Shown in pieces: positions 1 to 6,453 of a stretch of DNA of 37,163 nt. The DNA lies in contig UBXV01000059.1 in assembly GCA_900469625.1 (NCBI GenBank), forward strand, positions 1 through 37,163, written 5' to 3'. Within the stretch, counting starts at the first letter, position 1, and every line of letters starts with the position of its first letter. The position numbers were made by a program, and so were the translations under genes. The notes beneath the pieces are model-generated. The model did no database searches. It was not told where the DNA came from and was given only the letters and a program-made list of their open reading frames with translations. Origin of the DNA: Hyphomicrobiales bacterium. GTDB taxonomy: Bacteria; Pseudomonadota; Alphaproteobacteria; Rhizobiales; Rhizobiaceae.

Positions 1-48
1 GTCGCCGACCTGTTCGAAGCTCTGCCGGAGCTTGAAAAGGCGCTGTAA
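1..48 (+). CDS. etfA: Electron transfer flavoprotein alpha subunit, 3' end only
   Basis: Only the last 15 codons and the TAA stop lie in the window. They read VADLFEALPELEKAL, which I recognise as the usual C-terminus of rhizobial EtfA/FixB. EtfA carries FAD and passes electrons from acyl-CoA dehydrogenases to the ubiquinone pool through ETF-ubiquinone oxidoreductase. The next gene is a 3-hydroxybutyryl-CoA dehydrogenase gene, as expected for the etfB-etfA-hbdA order of rhizobia (known family context). The identification rests on a short tail plus this neighbourhood, so it is good but not certain. Confidence 0.75.
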   Translation, partial: VADLFEALPELEKAL

Positions 49-120
49 CCATTCGCCAACCGCGCTGCCCGAGCCCCAAGGAAAAGGGCTGGCAAAAGCG
101 CGGACTTGGCATTAACAATC

Positions 121-151
121 TACCGGGCCGGCCAGACCGGCCCGGTATTTT
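121..151 (+). terminator. Rho-independent terminator after etfA
   Basis: A perfect 10-bp GC-rich stem (122-131 with 137-146), extended by a T-A pair, encloses a 5-base loop. It is followed by ATTTT. It lies 74 bases after the etfA stop and before hbdA, so it probably ends the etfBA transcript. hbdA would then need its own promoter or read-through. Confidence 0.8.
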
Positions 152-205
152 CGTATGTGACGGCGGTCAGGCCGCCAAAATTCTTGAAGATGGATGTTCG
201 CCGCG

Positions 206-1078
206 ATGATCAAGACGGTCGGAGTTATTGGTGCCGGGCAGATGGGCTGCGGCATTGCGCATGTTTCGGCGATGGCCGGATACAAGGTGCAGATCTACGA
301 TCTTGCCGCTGATCGCATCGAGGCCGGCCTTGCCACCGTCAACGGCAACCTCGCCCGTCAGGTATCCTCCGGCAAGATGACCGACGAAGCGCGCAAGAGC
401 GCGCTTTCGCTGATCAAGGGCTCGTCCGACATCAACGACCTGTCCCAGGTAGACCTTGTCATCGAGGCCGTCACCGAAGACGAAACCATCAAGCGAAAGA
501 TCTACGGCCAGGTATGTCCGATCCTGAAGCCTGAGGCGCTGCTGGCGACCAACACATCGTCGCTGTCGATCACCCGGCTTGCATCGGCCACCGACCGCCC
601 GGAAAAGTTCATGGGCATCCACTTCATGAACCCGGTTCCGGTGATGAAGCTGGTCGAGCTCGTGCGCGGCATCGCGACGGACGAAGGCACGTTCAAGGCG
701 GCCAAGGAATTCGTCGGCACGCTGGACAAGACGGTGACGGTCGCCGAAGACTTCCCGGCCTTCATCGTCAACCGCATCCTGCTGCCGATGATCAACGAAG
801 CGATCTACACGCTCTATGAAGGCGTCGGCACCGTCGAGGCGATCGATACCGCCATGAAGCTCGGCGCCAACCACCCGATGGGCCCGCTGCAACTTGCCGA
901 CTTCATCGGCCTCGACACCTGCCTGTCGATCATGCAGGTGCTGCACGACGGCCTGGCGGACTCCAAGTACCGTCCCTGCCCGCTCCTCGTAAAATACGTC
1001 GAAGCCGGCTGGCTCGGCCGCAAGTCCGGCCGCGGCTTCTACGATTACCGCGGCGAAGTGCCGGTCCCGACCCGCTGA
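206..1078 (+). CDS. hbdA: 3-hydroxybutyryl-CoA dehydrogenase
   Basis: NAD(P)-dependent oxidation of 3-hydroxybutyryl-CoA to acetoacetyl-CoA, or the reverse reaction, in the cytoplasm; part of short-chain acyl-CoA and polyhydroxybutyrate-linked metabolism. The 290-residue protein opens with the Rossmann motif GAGQMG (residues 9-14). It carries the family motif HFMNPVP with the catalytic histidine at about residue 139, and ends with the C-terminal 3HCDH helical domain (NHPMGPLQLADFIGLD, then GRKSGRGFYDY). Length and motifs are typical. I chose the ATG at 206 because it begins directly with the Rossmann strand; an in-frame ATG at 194 would add four residues and cannot be excluded, since neither start has a strong Shine-Dalgarno sequence. 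Linkage to etfA fits shared electron flow from acyl-CoA oxidation. Confidence 0.93.
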   Translation: MIKTVGVIGAGQMGCGIAHVSAMAGYKVQIYDLAADRIEAGLATVNGNLARQVSSGKMTDEARKSALSLIKGSSDINDLSQVDLVIEAVTEDETIKRKIYGQVCPILKPEALLATNTSSLSITRLASATDRPEKFMGIHFMNPVPVMKLVELVRGIATDEGTFKAAKEFVGTLDKTVTVAEDFPAFIVNRILLPMINEAIYTLYEGVGTVEAIDTAMKLGANHPMGPLQLADFIGLDTCLSIMQVLHDGLADSKYRPCPLLVKYVEAGWLGRKSGRGFYDYRGEVPVPTR

Positions 1079-1134
1079 TCGAGCCGGCATCGACCGCGTC
1101 CTCCACTGCCGACAGAGCGCGCAACTTCTAATAT

Positions 1135-1150
1135 ATTCTCGACAGAGAAT
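1135..1150. repeat. Short inverted repeat upstream of the sulfatase-like gene
   Basis: ATTCTC (1135-1140) and GAGAAT (1145-1150) form a perfect 6-bp inverted repeat with a 4-base spacer. It lies in an AT-rich patch about 70 bases before the 1222 start codon. It could be an operator for a dimeric regulator or part of a promoter region. No regulator can be named from sequence alone, and chance is possible. Confidence 0.35.
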
Positions 1151-1196
1151 AACATGCATAGAGGGTAACCGAGTTTAAAGATTGCGCTGCTACTGC

Positions 1197-1218
1197 CTCT
1201 CCCAATTCGTTGGGAGAG
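1197..1218 (+). promoter_or_regulatory. Leader hairpin that buries the Shine-Dalgarno sequence
   Basis: CTCTCCCAA (1197-1205) pairs perfectly with TTGGGAGAG (1210-1218) around a TTCG tetraloop. The 3' arm contains the whole Shine-Dalgarno stretch GGGAGAG of the gene starting at 1222. In the folded mRNA the ribosome site would be hidden, as in RNA thermometers and other translational switches. There is no U-run, so it is not a normal terminator. The fold is seen in the sequence; the regulatory role is inference. Confidence 0.6.
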
Positions 1219-1221
1219 AGC

Positions 1222-2577
1222 ATGAGTTTGCAAACCATAGCCGCTGCGGCAGCAAGATCCCTTCCCTCACTGGCAGGAGCGCGGACGTGGCACATGGCGC
1301 TCGTCCTCGGCCTGGCTCCCAATCTGGCGATGCTCCTGGTCTTGCCGTTCTACATAGCCGCGCGACCGCTTTCTCCATATCTTTACTTGCTCACAGGGCT
1401 GCTGGCGCTGCGCGCGCCAGCAGCCCTGACCTACCTTCTCTTCCCCGTCGTTGCCCTCATCGATTTGGGCCTGGTTGTCATGGTGGCGTTCCACCTGCCG
1501 CTCGGCGCCGCGATCCAGTCGATACGCTACATGGCGTCGCTTGATCTGACCTCGTCGATATTCTACCTGGTCGTGTTCGGCCTGTTTGTCGCAAATGGCT
1601 TTGCAATCGCGTGGCTTGTAAATAGCAACCGCCAGAGCTTGCGAGGCGCAACGATGCTGCCCGCAATTCTCGTCGCTATCACCGTCGCGACCGTGGAGGG
1701 GCAAATCAACCGGCCCTTTCTCAAGCAAGCTGCACCAACCTTTGAAAGTGCACTCTCGATCAATGGCATCGACACCGCGGACTTAGTGACGCGTGGCCGC
1801 AACGTATTGTTCGTCATGGTTGAGGGGCTGGGCGCGTTGTCTGATCCCGCACACGCTGCAATTCTCACAGAGCGCCTCCAGCCTGCCCTCGATACTGGAC
1901 GCTACAGGCTTTCAAGCGGGCACAGTAATTTCAGCGGCTCGACAACCGGAGCTGAATCCCGTGAGCTTTGCGGCCAGTGGGGCGACCACACGGACTATCT
2001 TGGGCAAGTGTCCTACGACTGCTTGCCATCCGCCATTGCCAAGGAAGGCTACCACACCGTTTCCTATCACGGCTTCTCGCACAAGATGTTCGAACGGGAG
2101 AAGTGGTATCCAAGAATTGGCTTTCGGGAATCGCACTTCCTTGAGAGCCTTGCAGTCGACAGCGACCGATTTAGCCAGCGTTGCGGCAGCGTTTTCATGG
2201 GACTGTGTGACATCGACATTGGCCACGCAATCCGGCATCGGCTGACCCAAAAATCGTCTGAGCGGACCTTCCTGTACTGGCTGACACTGAATTCGCACAT
2301 ACCTTACGTGCCTAAACAGGAAGGCAGTCTGAGATGCGGCAGCGATGCAGCCGAGATAGCCAACCGTAGGGTCTGCGAACTGACTGAGCTTTGGGTCGAG
2401 GTCTTCGATAGTGTTGCAACCATTGCCAAAGACCCTGCCCTGCCGCCGACCGACATATTGATAGTCGGTGACCACCCGACGCCGCTATGGGAGCGTGAGG
2501 CTGCAGAACACTTCACGCCCCACAAGATCCAGTGGCATTTGTTGCGCGACGACCGCGACGGACCTACTGAAGGATGA
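1222..2577 (+). CDS. Membrane-anchored sulfatase/LtaS-like phospho-transferase
   Basis: The 451-residue protein has four or five hydrophobic helices (about residues 24-152) followed by a periplasmic alkaline-phosphatase-superfamily domain. The expected metal and catalytic positions are visible: Glu201 in NVLFVMVEGLG, Thr241/242 as nucleophile in SGSTTGAES, His359 in LTLNSHIPY, and Asp417-His418 in IVGDHPT. Six cysteines in the domain suggest disulfides, as in phosphoethanolamine transferases. Such enzymes move phosphoglycerol or phosphoethanolamine onto envelope glycans or lipids; the substrate here is unknown. The ATG at 1222 follows GGGAGAG; an in-frame TTG at 1210 lies inside the leader hairpin. 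Base and codon use (for example a TTA leucine codon, many A/T-ending codons) differ from both neighbours, suggesting transfer. It converges on tlpA with a 3-base gap. Confidence 0.75.
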   Translation: MSLQTIAAAAARSLPSLAGARTWHMALVLGLAPNLAMLLVLPFYIAARPLSPYLYLLTGLLALRAPAALTYLLFPVVALIDLGLVVMVAFHLPLGAAIQSIRYMASLDLTSSIFYLVVFGLFVANGFAIAWLVNSNRQSLRGATMLPAILVAITVATVEGQINRPFLKQAAPTFESALSINGIDTADLVTRGRNVLFVMVEGLGALSDPAHAAILTERLQPALDTGRYRLSSGHSNFSGSTTGAESRELCGQWGDHTDYLGQVSYDCLPSAIAKEGYHTVSYHGFSHKMFEREKWYPRIGFRESHFLESLAVDSDRFSQRCGSVFMGLCDIDIGHAIRHRLTQKSSERTFLYWLTLNSHIPYVPKQEGSLRCGSDAAEIANRRVCELTELWVEVFDSVATIAKDPALPPTDILIVGDHPTPLWEREAAEHFTPHKIQWHLLRDDRDGPTEG

Positions 2578-2580
2578 CGC

Positions 2581-3240
2581 CTAGGATCCAACTGCGGCGC
2601 TGATCAGCGCCTTTGCGTCATCGCTGTCCCACGCGGCCGGGCCGTTCATCGAGCCGATCAGGCATCCCTTGTCGTCGATCAGCAGGGTCGCCGGCAGGCC
2701 GAAGGCGAGCCCTTCCTTCTTCAGGTTGTTGAAGACCCCCATCGAGGCATCGCGGTAGTAGCGCAGGTCGTGCACGGCGGTCTCGTCGAGGAAGGCCTTC
2801 GGCTTTTCATCGTCGCCGACATCGATATTGATCGCGACCACTTCGAACTTGTCGCTGCCGAGCGACTTCTGCAGCGCGTTCAGCGCCGGCATCTCCTCGC
2901 GGCAGGGCCCACACCAGGTGGCCCAGAGATTGACGAGCAGGGTCTTGCCGGCAAAGGCCTTCACCGTCGTCGGCTTGCCCTCAGGGTCGTTGAAATCGAG
3001 CGCGATCGGGCGCGGCGATGCGGCCGGAGACATCGCCGCCACCTGGCCCTTCATGAACGGCGTCAGCGAGGCGACCTTTTCGCCGGTAAACGGGCAGCTG
3101 GCACTTGCCGTTTCGGCAGGCTCGGCATTGCCAGACCCCGTCTCCTTCACGTATACCGCAGCCGCACCGACGATCACGCCGAACACGGCGGCGAGCGCGA
3201 ACAATTTCACGGCCGGGGGGGATTTCTTCTGGTCGGGCAT
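2581..3240 (-). CDS. tlpA: Thiol:disulfide interchange protein TlpA
   Basis: A periplasmic thioredoxin-like reductant, anchored by one N-terminal helix (about residues 11-31). In Bradyrhizobium TlpA serves copper-centre assembly of cytochrome aa3 oxidase. The 219-residue protein has the redox motif WCGPC (Cys110, Cys113) and the cis-proline region GLPATLLID. Two extra cysteines, Cys49 and Cys193, sit 61 residues before and 83 after Cys110. This nearly matches the structural disulfide I recall for Bradyrhizobium TlpA (Cys10-Cys155 around Cys72), which favours true TlpA over a generic ResA-like protein. The ATG at 3240 follows GGAGAATGAA on the minus strand; an upstream ATG at 3261 is less likely. 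It is divergent from argH, the two starts lying 26 bases apart. Confidence 0.88.
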   Translation of the reverse strand: MPDQKKSPPAVKLFALAAVFGVIVGAAAVYVKETGSGNAEPAETASASCPFTGEKVASLTPFMKGQVAAMSPAASPRPIALDFNDPEGKPTTVKAFAGKTLLVNLWATWCGPCREEMPALNALQKSLGSDKFEVVAINIDVGDDEKPKAFLDETAVHDLRYYRDASMGVFNNLKKEGLAFGLPATLLIDDKGCLIGSMNGPAAWDSDDAKALISAAVGS

Positions 3241-3266
3241 TTCATTCTCCAAGGCGGGCATTCTTC

Positions 3267-4670
3267 ATGGCTGACGGCAATTCCGAAACGAAATCCTCCA
3301 ACCAGATGTGGGGCGGTCGCTTCGCTTCGGGTCCGGACGCGATCATGGAGGAGATAAATGCCTCGATCGGCTTCGACAAGAAGCTCTATGGCCAGGACAT
3401 CCGCGGCTCAATAGCGCATGCGACCATGCTTGCGCATCAAGGCATCATTTCGGCCGAGGACAAAGACAAGATCGTTCACGGTCTCAACACGATCCTGTCA
3501 GAGATCGAGAGCGGCCAGTTCGAGTTTTCGCGTCGCCTCGAAGACATCCACATGAACATCGAGGCGCGGCTTGCGACCCTGATCGGGCCTGCCGCGGGCC
3601 GGCTGCATACCGCCCGCTCGCGCAACGACCAGGTGGCGCTCGACTTCCGCCTTTGGGTCAAGGAAGAGTTGCAGCGCACCGAAAAGGCCCTGACCGGCCT
3701 GATCGCAGCCTTCCTCGACCGCGCCGAGGAACATGCCGAAACCGTCATGCCCGGCTTCACCCACCTGCAGACGGCCCAGCCGGTCACGTTCGGCCATCAT
3801 TGCATGGCCTATGTCGAGATGTTCGGGCGCGACCGCTCGCGCGTGCGCCACGCCATCGAGCACATGGACGAAAGCCCGATCGGTGCCGCCGCCCTTGCCG
3901 GCACCGGCTTCCCGATCGACCGCCACATGACCGCCAACGCGCTCGGCTTTGCCGGGCCGACCCGCAATTCGATCGACACGGTCTCCGACCGCGACTTCGC
4001 GCTCGAGTTCCTGTCGATGGCCTCGATCACCGCCACGCACCTGTCGCGCCTGGCCGAAGAGATCGTCATCTGGTCGACGCCGCAGTTCGGCTTCATCCGC
4101 CTGTCCGATGCGTTTTCGACCGGCTCCTCGATCATGCCGCAGAAGAAGAACCCCGATGCCGCCGAACTGGTGCGGGCCAAGACCGGCCGCATCAACGGTT
4201 CGCTGATCGCCCTTCTGACGGTCATGAAGGGCCTGCCGCTCGCCTATTCCAAGGACATGCAGGAAGACAAGGAACAGGTCTTCGACGCCGCCGAGAGCCT
4301 CGAACTTGCTGTTGCCGCCATGACCGGCATGGTGCGCGACATGACCATCCGCGCCGATCGGATGAAGGCCGCCGCCGGCTCCGGCTATTCGACCGCCACC
4401 GACCTTGCCGACTGGCTGGTGCGCGAGGCGGGCCTGCCGTTCCGCGATGCCCACCACGTCACCGGCCGTGCCGTGGCACTCGCCGAACAGAAAGCCTGCG
4501 ACCTCGCCGACCTCACGCTGGAAGACCTGCAGTCGATCCATGCCGATATCACCGCCAAGGTGTTCGATGTGCTGACCGTCGAGGCCTCGGTCGCCAGCCG
4601 CACCTCCTTCGGCGGCACCGCACCGAGCGAGGTGCGCAAGCAGATCGCCTGGTGGCGCACCCGCAACTGA
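3267..4670 (+). CDS. argH: Argininosuccinate lyase
   Basis: Splits argininosuccinate into arginine and fumarate, the last step of arginine synthesis, as a cytoplasmic homotetramer. The 467-residue length is normal for rhizobial ArgH. The protein starts near the conserved MWGGRF box, carries HTARSRNDQ early, and has the fumarase/aspartase-superfamily signature [12 protein letters not shown] at about residues 285-297, whose serine is the catalytic base in the family. The open frame extends upstream to 3105, but the ATG at 3267 is preceded by AAGGCGGG and matches the family start. Promoters of argH and tlpA must overlap or lie inside the opposite gene. The lptM-like gene and lysA follow on the same strand. 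Confidence 0.96.
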   Translation: MADGNSETKSSNQMWGGRFASGPDAIMEEINASIGFDKKLYGQDIRGSIAHATMLAHQGIISAEDKDKIVHGLNTILSEIESGQFEFSRRLEDIHMNIEARLATLIGPAAGRLHTARSRNDQVALDFRLWVKEELQRTEKALTGLIAAFLDRAEEHAETVMPGFTHLQTAQPVTFGHHCMAYVEMFGRDRSRVRHAIEHMDESPIGAAALAGTGFPIDRHMTANALGFAGPTRNSIDTVSDRDFALEFLSMASITATHLSRLAEEIVIWSTPQFGFIRLSDAFSTGSSIMPQKKNPDAAELVRAKTGRINGSLIALLTVMKGLPLAYSKDMQEDKEQVFDAAESLELAVAAMTGMVRDMTIRADRMKAAAGSGYSTATDLADWLVREAGLPFRDAHHVTGRAVALAEQKACDLADLTLEDLQSIHADITAKVFDVLTVEASVASRTSFGGTAPSEVRKQIAWWRTRN

Positions 4671-4821
4671 TGCTTGCGCCCCGCAACCGCCCGGCGGTTT
4701 CGGGGCGATGGCCCGCCTGGACGCAAGGGCCTGAAACAGGTCGCAGAATCAGGGTGCACAAGCGCCGGAAAAATCGATAAGACATCGCACCAGCATCAGT
4801 CTCCCGCGAAGGAAAATCACG

Positions 4822-5016
4822 ATGACATTCACGAAGGCGGCCCGGTTTGCGCTTCTTCTGGCGATCCCCGGGCTGGTTCTTGTCGGTTGTGGACGCAAGG
4901 GCGACCTCGACCGACCCGGCTCGACGGCACCGATCAACACCTTGACCCCTGCCGGAACCGTCGAACAGAAAGAGCAGCCGGACAACCGCCGTTTCCTGCT
5001 TGATCCCCTCCTCTAA
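4822..5016 (+). CDS. lptM: Small LptM/YifL-like lipoprotein
   Basis: A 64-residue predicted lipoprotein: a short basic N-terminus, a hydrophobic stretch, and the lipobox LVGC with the lipid-carrying cysteine at residue 23. The sequence right after it, CGRKGDLDRP, is the hallmark of the LptM (YifL) family, small outer-membrane lipoproteins that help LptD mature in the LPS translocon. The rest is a short, probably disordered tail. The position directly upstream of lysA (15 bases) is a conserved proteobacterial arrangement and supports the call. Function in rhizobia is inferred from the enterobacterial relative. Confidence 0.85.
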   Translation: MTFTKAARFALLLAIPGLVLVGCGRKGDLDRPGSTAPINTLTPAGTVEQKEQPDNRRFLLDPLL

Positions 5017-5031
5017 GCCGAGCCAAGCCCC

Positions 5032-6300
5032 GTGAATCATTTCGAATACCGCGACGGAATCCTCTATGCCGAAGACGTGCCGGTGACCGATATCGCCCGC
5101 GCCGTCGGCACGCCCTTCTACTGTTATTCGACGGCAACGCTCGAGCGGCACTACAAGGTCTTCTCGAATGCCTTCGCCGATGTCGACGCCATGGTCTGCT
5201 ACGCCATGAAGGCCAACTCGAACCAGGCGGTGCTGAAAACGCTCGCGCGCCTTGGCGCCGGCGTCGACGTTGTGTCGGGTGGTGAACTGCGCCGGGCTCT
5301 GGCCGCCGGCATTCCGGCAAGCCGCATCATGTTCTCGGGCGTCGGCAAGACCCCGAATGAAATGGATATGGCGCTCGACGCCGGCATCTACTGCTTCAAC
5401 GTCGAATCCGAACCGGAACTCGAAGTCCTCAACCAGCGCGCCGTTCGCGCCGGCAAGCGGGCGCACGTCTCCTTCCGCATCAATCCGGATGTCGACGCGC
5501 GCACCCATTCGAAGATTTCGACCGGCAAGAAAGAAAACAAGTTCGGCATTTCCTGGGAGCGCGCTCGCGCGGTCTATGCCCATGCGGCAACGCTTCCCGG
5601 CATCCAGGTTACCGGCATCGACATGCATATCGGCAGCCAGATCACCGAGCTGCAGCCTTTCGACGACGCCTTCAAGCTTCTGCGCGAACTGGTCGACGCG
5701 CTGCGCAGCGACGGCCATGCGATCGATCACGTCGATATCGGTGGCGGCCTCGGCATTCCTTACAAGGAAGACAACAATCCGCCGCCGCTGCCCGACGCCT
5801 ATGCCGATATCGTCAAGAACCAGCTGCAATCGCTCGGCTGCAAGATCGTCACCGAACCGGGCCGGCTGATCGTCGGCAATGCCGGCATCCTCGTGACCGA
5901 GGTCATCTACGTCAAGGACGGCGGCGACAAGACCTTCGTCATCGTCGACGGCGCCATGAACGACCTCATCCGCCCGACGCTCTATGAAGCCTATCACGAG
6001 ATCAGGCCAGTGCGCATTTCGGCCGCCAACGCGCCGCGCATCAAGGCCGATGTCGTCGGGCCCGTTTGCGAGACCGGCGATTATCTGGCGCTCGACCGCG
6101 AGATGGCGATGCCGAAGCCCGGCGATCTCTTTGCCATCAGCTCGGCCGGTGCCTATGGCGCAGTCCAGGCCAGCACGTACAACAGCCGGCTGCTGATCCC
6201 CGAAGTGCTGGTCAAGGGCGACCGCTTCCACGTGATCCGGCCGCGCGGCAGCTACGACGAGCTGATCGGGCTCGATTCGGTGCCGGACTGGCTCGACTGA
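5032..6300 (+). CDS. lysA: Diaminopimelate decarboxylase
   Basis: A PLP enzyme converting meso-diaminopimelate to lysine, the last step of lysine synthesis. The 422-residue protein has the PLP lysine at position 60 in CYAMKANSN, the phosphate-binding glycine-rich loop IGGGLGIPY, HIGSQ, and the second-subunit active-site motif GPVCETGDYLA. The start is GTG at 5032, because the family sequence begins NHFEYRDGILYAEDVPV and no in-frame ATG fits. It probably forms a transcription unit with the lptM-like gene. A strong hairpin terminator follows at 6330. Confidence 0.96.
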   Translation: MNHFEYRDGILYAEDVPVTDIARAVGTPFYCYSTATLERHYKVFSNAFADVDAMVCYAMKANSNQAVLKTLARLGAGVDVVSGGELRRALAAGIPASRIMFSGVGKTPNEMDMALDAGIYCFNVESEPELEVLNQRAVRAGKRAHVSFRINPDVDARTHSKISTGKKENKFGISWERARAVYAHAATLPGIQVTGIDMHIGSQITELQPFDDAFKLLRELVDALRSDGHAIDHVDIGGGLGIPYKEDNNPPPLPDAYADIVKNQLQSLGCKIVTEPGRLIVGNAGILVTEVIYVKDGGDKTFVIVDGAMNDLIRPTLYEAYHEIRPVRISAANAPRIKADVVGPVCETGDYLALDREMAMPKPGDLFAISSAGAYGAVQASTYNSRLLIPEVLVKGDRFHVIRPRGSYDELIGLDSVPDWLD

Positions 6301-6329
6301 GCCACACCCGGATCGAACGATGATCTGTG

Positions 6330-6360
6330 GATCGCCCGCACGGGCGATCACGATTTTGTT
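6330..6360 (+). terminator. Terminator after lysA
   Basis: GATCGCCCG (6330-6338) pairs with CGGGCGATC (6341-6349), in practice an 8-bp stem with a GCAC loop. It is followed by the T-rich stretch ACGATTTTGTT. It lies 30 bases past the lysA stop. Confidence 0.7.
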
Positions 6361-6453
6361 GTCGCCCTCGTCTTCGCCACAAACGATGTTATCCTGACCC
6401 GTCAAGAGGTCGATCACGAGCGGTCATGAGCGACCGAAAGGGAACTTGGGCGG

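Noticed and set aside
4549-6417. 622-codon minus-strand frame opposite lysA
   Set aside because: A codon-bias shadow of lysA; lysA itself has every catalytic motif.
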